Shown one piece after another: positions 55,704 through 59,363 of a DNA stretch of 59,363 bases. Numbering within the stretch: position 1 is the first letter of the stretch; each line of letters begins with the position of its first letter. Origin of the DNA: Nostoc sp. S13. GTDB lineage: Bacteria; Cyanobacteriota; Cyanobacteriia; Cyanobacteriales; Nostocaceae. The stretch is taken from the NCBI RefSeq assembly GCF_029379315.1, contig NZ_JAQYWQ010000030.1, positions 1 through 59,363 of the forward strand, read 5' to 3'. The notes under the pieces are model-generated. The model searched no databases. It was not told where the DNA came from and saw nothing but the letters and a program-made list of their open reading frames with translations. The translations under genes and the position numbers were made by a program.

Positions 55704-56206
55704 CTATAAAAACCGCTCTAATTCTTCTAGTAGCATCTTTTGGTATTTCCACATAGCAATGCGACTATCACGATAGACCTTGGCGATAAATGGAGCAGGA
55801 TGTTCGCGGACAAATTCTTGCATTGAAACATGGTGTAGTCTTCTTCAAAAGCATAGGCTGTCACCGCAATAATCACCACGTTTTTACCTGTCTCCCTGAC
55901 TCGAATTTGCCGGGTAGTTTCGTAGCCATCCATCACCGGCTTTTGAATGTCCATCAAAATTAGGTGGGGATGCCATTCTGACCAGAGAGCGATCGCCTCA
56001 TTTCCATTCTCCTCTGTAATCACCACACCACTGTCGTCTGCCTCAAAGCGGTAGATCATAACCCGATCAAACCCAATCATTGCTTTCACCTCTCTAGCAA
56101 GGCTTTGAGCCAGATTCATCAGGCTAGTGGCATTACGCCGCAAGGTCGCTTGACATCTGGGCTGAGGCTTTAACTTGACACCAATGACATCTTGTCCGCC
56201 CCACAA
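55704..56206 (-). pseudogene. Fused GAF/receiver relic of sensor proteins
   Basis: One frame joins a phytochrome-type GAF start ([20 protein letters not shown] then GVVITEENG) directly to the middle of a receiver domain ([20 protein letters not shown] and [15 protein letters not shown]). The rest of the GAF, any kinase domains and the start of the receiver are missing, as expected from an internal deletion in a hybrid sensor kinase. After 55823 another frame starts [20 protein letters not shown] and ends [11 protein letters not shown] at 55704, a separate C-terminal piece I do not recognise. No start with a ribosome-binding site was seen. Confidence 0.82.
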
Positions 56207-56809
56207 GATTGGATAATTTATTTGTTGGAAGTCCCTAAGTTGAAAATAAAGACAAGGAGAATTGCCTTGAATCAGTTGAAGGATTCGCTCAAACTGATAC
56301 TCAGTAAATCGAAAATTTTTTCAAAACAGCAATATCTACGGTGGGCTACGCCTACGCTAAAAATTGTAACTAAAAATATATCCTTGCTTAATTATAACGG
56401 TTCTCAATTGCATAGAATAGATACCACTCGTAGTGGTTAAGTTGATACCAATCAGCAATGTTCCCTACCATCTGTTGCATCCAAACGAGAACTGCTATAT
56501 ATATGTGAAATACCCATTTATACATTTTTTGGCAACACTAGCTAAAACCCTTGATATACAAGAGTTTTAGCCAAAAAATGCGATATTTCTTTGTAAAATC
56601 GCAACATTTAATTTATGAATGTACAAGTGCGTATGAATACTTGGATTAAAAGTTTTTACCCGATTAATTCAAGTTGCTATTTTTTATTAATGCGTAAGTC
56701 ATAGAATTTATGTTTTAGTCTCTAACTGAACCCTATTGTTTCATATTCAGGACTTCTACCAAATTGTAATTCTTAATTACGAATTACGAATTAGCATAAG
56801 TCCTATTGT
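56207..56809. other. 603-base AT-rich region, no gene seen
   Basis: Contains a GGGCTACGCCTACGCTAAAA module (56343), an AAAACCCTTGAT...-type inverted repeat (56547-56571) and AATTACGAATT repeats near 56773. No convincing ORF or RNA gene. Confidence 0.55.
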
Positions 56810-57433
56810 TCATGAATTCGCAAGTTGTCGGAAGCGTTTTTGAACTTCCTGAATCGAAAACAAAGTTTTAAACTTTAACCCAGCTGATTGATACAACTCA
56901 CCTCCTCCTTGTTCGCGGTCTACCAATGAAATTACTTGATTTACGGTATAACCTGCTTCTTTGAGACGGTGAACTGCTTTCAGAGCAGATTGCCCAGTTG
57001 TAACCACATCTTCCAAAACTACTACTTTTGCACCTTTTGGTAAACTGGGGCCTTCTATATCAGCTTTCGTCCCATAACCCTTGGCTTCCTTGCGAATAAT
57101 CAGCGCTGGTATCGGTCGGTTTTCATAAACAGAAACTACACTCACTGCTGTCACAATTGGGTCAGCCCCCAATGTTAAACCACCCACAGCCTGTGTATCT
57201 ACAGGTAATAAAGGAAATAGTAACCGTCCAACTGCCAAAGCGCCTTGAGGATGGAGTGTTACCTCCATCTTATTCACGTAATAAGAACTACGTAGCCCAG
57301 AAGCAAGAACGAAATCACCTTCTTGATAAGCAAGCTGGCAAAATAAATCTAGTAGCTTGTGGCGTAAGGTAGTCAAATCAGGAGTGGTTGCCCAAATATC
57401 TGAGTGGTTAAGAGTTTCAGTAGGATACGTCAT
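56810..57433 (-). CDS. pyrE: Orotate phosphoribosyltransferase
   Basis: The 207-residue protein has the type I phosphoribosyltransferase fold with PRPP motif VVVLEDVVTTGQSALKAV, the flexible catalytic-loop segment IIRKEAKGYGTKADIEGP and N-terminal FVLASGLRSSYYVNK. It makes OMP from orotate and PRPP in pyrimidine synthesis. The C-terminus ends FRQLANS. Length and motifs are typical. It is divergent from an exported protein, with 100 bases between them. Confidence 0.95.
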   Translation of the reverse strand: MTYPTETLNHSDIWATTPDLTTLRHKLLDLFCQLAYQEGDFVLASGLRSSYYVNKMEVTLHPQGALAVGRLLFPLLPVDTQAVGGLTLGADPIVTAVSVVSVYENRPIPALIIRKEAKGYGTKADIEGPSLPKGAKVVVLEDVVTTGQSALKAVHRLKEAGYTVNQVISLVDREQGGGELYQSAGLKFKTLFSIQEVQKRFRQLANS

Positions 57434-57533
57434 TACAAAACATTAAAAGTTGTGCTACACCAAAGGTTGAACTCATAAGAGTTCTGAACTTAAGCATAAA
57501 TTAAGATTGCCCAAAAATTGAGGAGTCACAAAC

Positions 57534-57968
57534 GTGCGTATTAAATTAAAAACCCTTGGTGGTTTATTAGTGTTGCTTGGTGCTGGTATTGCTTTTCCCT
57601 CTGTTGCATCTGCCCAAACACAAACACCCAGTTATGAAACTACGAATGATGTATTTGAACGAGCTTTTTTTAGTCACGATCGCAATTTCTACGAAAATAG
57701 CAGCCTCAAGCGTCAGCTAGACTCATTTTTCGGATCTGGTTCCAGTTTCGGTGGTTCTTTCCCAGAAAATGAAATTGCCCACGATGCTGAGTTGGTTAAC
57801 ACTTTATATCATGATGTCCTGACTCAGCAAGTTGGCAATGATCCTTATATTCGCACTCCTGATTTACCAAATCCTTATGACACGTCGCTAATCATGTCTC
57901 CCCGTTTGAATAGCAACAAACTCAAAGTCGGAACTGAATTTAGGTTTGAAACTTTGCCATCTCGGTAA
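57534..57968 (+). CDS. Small exported hypothetical protein
   Basis: The 144-residue product starts at GTG and has a clear signal peptide (LGGLLVLLGAGIAFPSVASA) with a cleavage site before QTQ. The mature part is hydrophilic with Ser/Gly-rich (FFGSGSSFGGSFPENE) and Asp/Asn-rich stretches; no domain was recognised. Proteins of this type are conserved and uncharacterised in cyanobacteria, as far as I recall. A GAGGAG site ends about 9 bases before the GTG, supporting this start. It is probably periplasmic. Confidence 0.75.
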   Translation: MRIKLKTLGGLLVLLGAGIAFPSVASAQTQTPSYETTNDVFERAFFSHDRNFYENSSLKRQLDSFFGSGSSFGGSFPENEIAHDAELVNTLYHDVLTQQVGNDPYIRTPDLPNPYDTSLIMSPRLNSNKLKVGTEFRFETLPSR

Positions 57969-58225
57969 GATTAGGGAGTGGCGAAGGTGGGGCCACCTCT
58001 GGGGATAAGGGGTAATGGGGAGTAGGCAGTGGGGAGTTAGGAGTTATAAAAATTTTCCCCTATCCCTGTGTCCCTTTGTGTTGAGTACTCAGGACTGATT
58101 AATTTAGCGTGTAGGAGTTGAACAAGCATGTGAATGCTCAAGATAATGTAGTATTGTATTACTCGTGTCCCAATTATCATTGAGGGTCTGATAACATAAC
58201 ACCTTACTACTTTTTAATGATTCAG
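57969..58225. other. Intergenic region with degenerate heptamers
   Basis: GGGGAGT, GGGTAATGGGGAGTAGG and GGGAGTTAGGAGTT units (57999-58045) are decayed 7-bp repeats similar to those inside the RND gene. No gene was recognised. Confidence 0.5.
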
Positions 58226-58298
58226 TGCGCCCTGCTGGAATCGAACCAGCCTGAAGGCGAATTATGAGTTCGCTGCCTCCCCAATCGGCCAAAGGCGC
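58226..58298 (-). tRNA. tRNA with CAT anticodon (Ile2 or Met)
   Basis: A 73-nt cloverleaf on the minus strand: acceptor GCGCCTT/AGGGCGC with one T-G pair, D-stem GCC/GGC, anticodon stem GCGAA/TTCGC with loop CTCATAA, T-stem GCTGG/CCAGC and T-loop TTCGATT. CCA is not encoded. The D-arm (TGGCCGATTGG) and CTCATAA loop resemble the chloroplast trnI-CAU, so an isoleucine tRNA whose C34 becomes lysidine is likely; elongator Met is the alternative. Confidence 0.88.
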
Positions 58299-58595
58299 TT
58301 GTTTTGTTGGCTTTCGGGTTCCTATGAGTCAATTACTTCAACTATTTAGGTGAACCCGATTTTGCTAATTTGAGAGCCAGGAAAATACCTTACGCACTGA
58401 GTTTAGCCAATTCCATGATTATACCACAAATTTACCACCTGTGAATACTGGACAATAATTTACCATATTTTTATACTACATAGTTTAATCATGAAATAGT
58501 GCAAACTAATATTGATTAAGTTCCTTTAAGGATTGAGGTCAAAAGCTTCACTATTCTTAAATAGACCAGCATTCTTTTGTGATAGCTTGTCAGCG

Positions 58596-59303
58596 ATGAA
58601 AATAAATTCTACTGTACTTCTTACTTTGATTTTGTTAATCCTGATGATGGGAGCAGGTTCTGTAAGCGCGTTTTTGGGGTTTGAACTAGGGAGTTCAGCA
58701 CTTAAAGGCGTTACCGCACCAGATGGGCGTCCCACAACCAAATTTGCCAGCAATAAGACAAACACAAACAACTCCCAGCAGGGAGGGTTAGTGCTATTAA
58801 AAGAGGAAGAAATCCTGAAAATTGTCAAGGCGCGAATTGAGGGTAAAACCAAGGCGGCTAAATCGGAAAAGCTAGAGGACGATGATGAAGAAACCAATAG
58901 CAGCAAGCAGAAGCCAGAAGAAAAACCCCCACAAGTGGTTGAAGAAAAACTCCAGCCTGGTTTTCCGGTTACTGCCCAGAGTCAAGGTGTAACCATGTCT
59001 GTGCAATCTGTTCGCTACTCTGGTGGTGATTTGCTACTGAAAGTGAAAATGCAGAACAAAGGAAAAGATTCTGTGCGCTTCCTGTATAGTTTTTTAGATG
59101 TTACTGATGATAAAGGACGAACCCTGAGTGCTAGTACAGAGGGTTTACCAACAGAATTGCCTGTAAATGGCCCAGCATTTTCCGGTACAGTGAGCATTCC
59201 CACAGCTTTACTTGATGATGTCAAGAAGATATCACTGGCTCTCACTGATTATCCCGCTCAACAATTGAAGCTAGAGGCATCGAATATTCCTGTAGAAAGG
59301 TAG
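58596..59303 (+). CDS. Membrane-anchored hypothetical protein
   Basis: With ATG 58596 the protein has 235 residues: an N-terminal hydrophobic anchor or signal (STVLLTLILLILMMGAGSVS), a linker with Lys/Glu-rich coil (about 65-115), and a C-terminal beta-rich domain with VTMSVQSVRYSGGDLLLKVK and FLDVTDDKGRTLSASTEGLP. That domain has the look of a DUF4352-like immunoglobulin fold, but I do not assign it. The open frame extends to a TTG at 58533, which lacks support. It is monocistronic and ends a few bases before the last STRR. Confidence 0.75.
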   Translation: MKINSTVLLTLILLILMMGAGSVSAFLGFELGSSALKGVTAPDGRPTTKFASNKTNTNNSQQGGLVLLKEEEILKIVKARIEGKTKAAKSEKLEDDDEETNSSKQKPEEKPPQVVEEKLQPGFPVTAQSQGVTMSVQSVRYSGGDLLLKVKMQNKGKDSVRFLYSFLDVTDDKGRTLSASTEGLPTELPVNGPAFSGTVSIPTALLDDVKKISLALTDYPAQQLKLEASNIPVER

Positions 59304-59310
59304 ATTGAGC

Positions 59311-59363
59311 ATTGGGCATTGGGCATTGGGCATTGGGCATTGGGCATTGGGCATTGGGCATTG
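59311..59363. repeat. STRR heptamer array (GGGCATT)n
   Basis: Tandem heptamers GGGCATT, the reverse complement of the first array's unit, run to the end of the window, starting 8 bases after the last stop codon. The array continues beyond the window. Confidence 0.92.

Noticed and set aside
55555..55752. Minus-strand ORF reading RDLNSRPSDYKSDALPLCY
   Set aside because: It is the antisense translation of tRNA-Thr copy 2, a well-known false protein pattern.
58533..58595. Upstream TTG start for the last gene
   Set aside because: The added 21 residues break the signal-anchor layout; ATG 58596 fits better.

Overview
The window is chromosomal-type DNA of a filamentous, probably Nostoc-like cyanobacterium. 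Support: the HIP1 octamer GCGATCGC occurs throughout; 7-bp tandem repeats (STRRs, e.g. TGCCCAA) typical of heterocystous cyanobacteria lie between and inside genes; and clear cyanobacterial genes are present (RpaA, a CpcS/CpeS-type bilin lyase, a Gly-rich RRM protein, a PEP-CTERM-like protein). No rRNA, CRISPR array, prophage or intact transposase was seen.

Layout. 0-8.9 kb: exopolysaccharide-type tyrosine kinase, RNase Z, two multi-pass membrane proteins (one GT39-like) and a methyltransferase-like protein. 8.9-17.6 kb: relics of an IS200/IS605-like end and an ABC permease, an MtfA-like peptidase, a two-gene operon of a membrane-anchored Hsp70/actin-fold ATPase plus a membrane partner, a SAM hydrolase-family protein, an SDR relic, a selenium-binding protein and rpaA. 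17.7-26 kb: hydrolase, ATP-grasp enzyme, galactokinase, an M24 peptidase relic, an aldo/keto reductase with a TetR regulator, and an MlaD/MlaF-like lipid-transport pair. 26.6-39.6 kb: threonine aldolase, an apparently dead nuclease homologue, a GAF histidine kinase coupled to an unknown protein, glycogen debranching enzyme plus a GH63 enzyme, a two-component pair and a convincing phosphite dehydrogenase (ptxD). 40-48 kb: RNA-binding protein, bilin lyase, an RND efflux pair whose adaptor gene is broken by a small element, and a PEP-CTERM gene with one internal stop. 48-59 kb: glycosyltransferase, group II intron RT relic, ParA-like ATPase, RCK-type channel, nagB, a HAD phosphatase, duplicated tRNA-Thr genes, a GAF/REC relic, pyrE, a CAT-anticodon tRNA and two secreted or anchored hypotheticals.

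The strongest unexplained structure is a set of short non-autonomous elements with terminal inverted repeats (TIRs). I can separate four families from the sequence alone. Family 1 has four copies, one with a 10-bp flanking duplication. Family 2 has two copies plus a fragment, with an approximately 9-bp duplication. Family 3 has two copies; one has a perfect 10-bp duplication and one is nested inside a family-1 copy. Family 4 has one copy with a TA duplication; it sits inside the RND adaptor gene, and conceptual precise excision restores the reading frame. Together with at least seven decayed genes this points to a genome shaped by small mobile elements whose transposases are elsewhere. The most interesting protein-level candidate is the Hsp70-like/membrane-partner operon at 10.8-13.6 kb, whose function I cannot assign.
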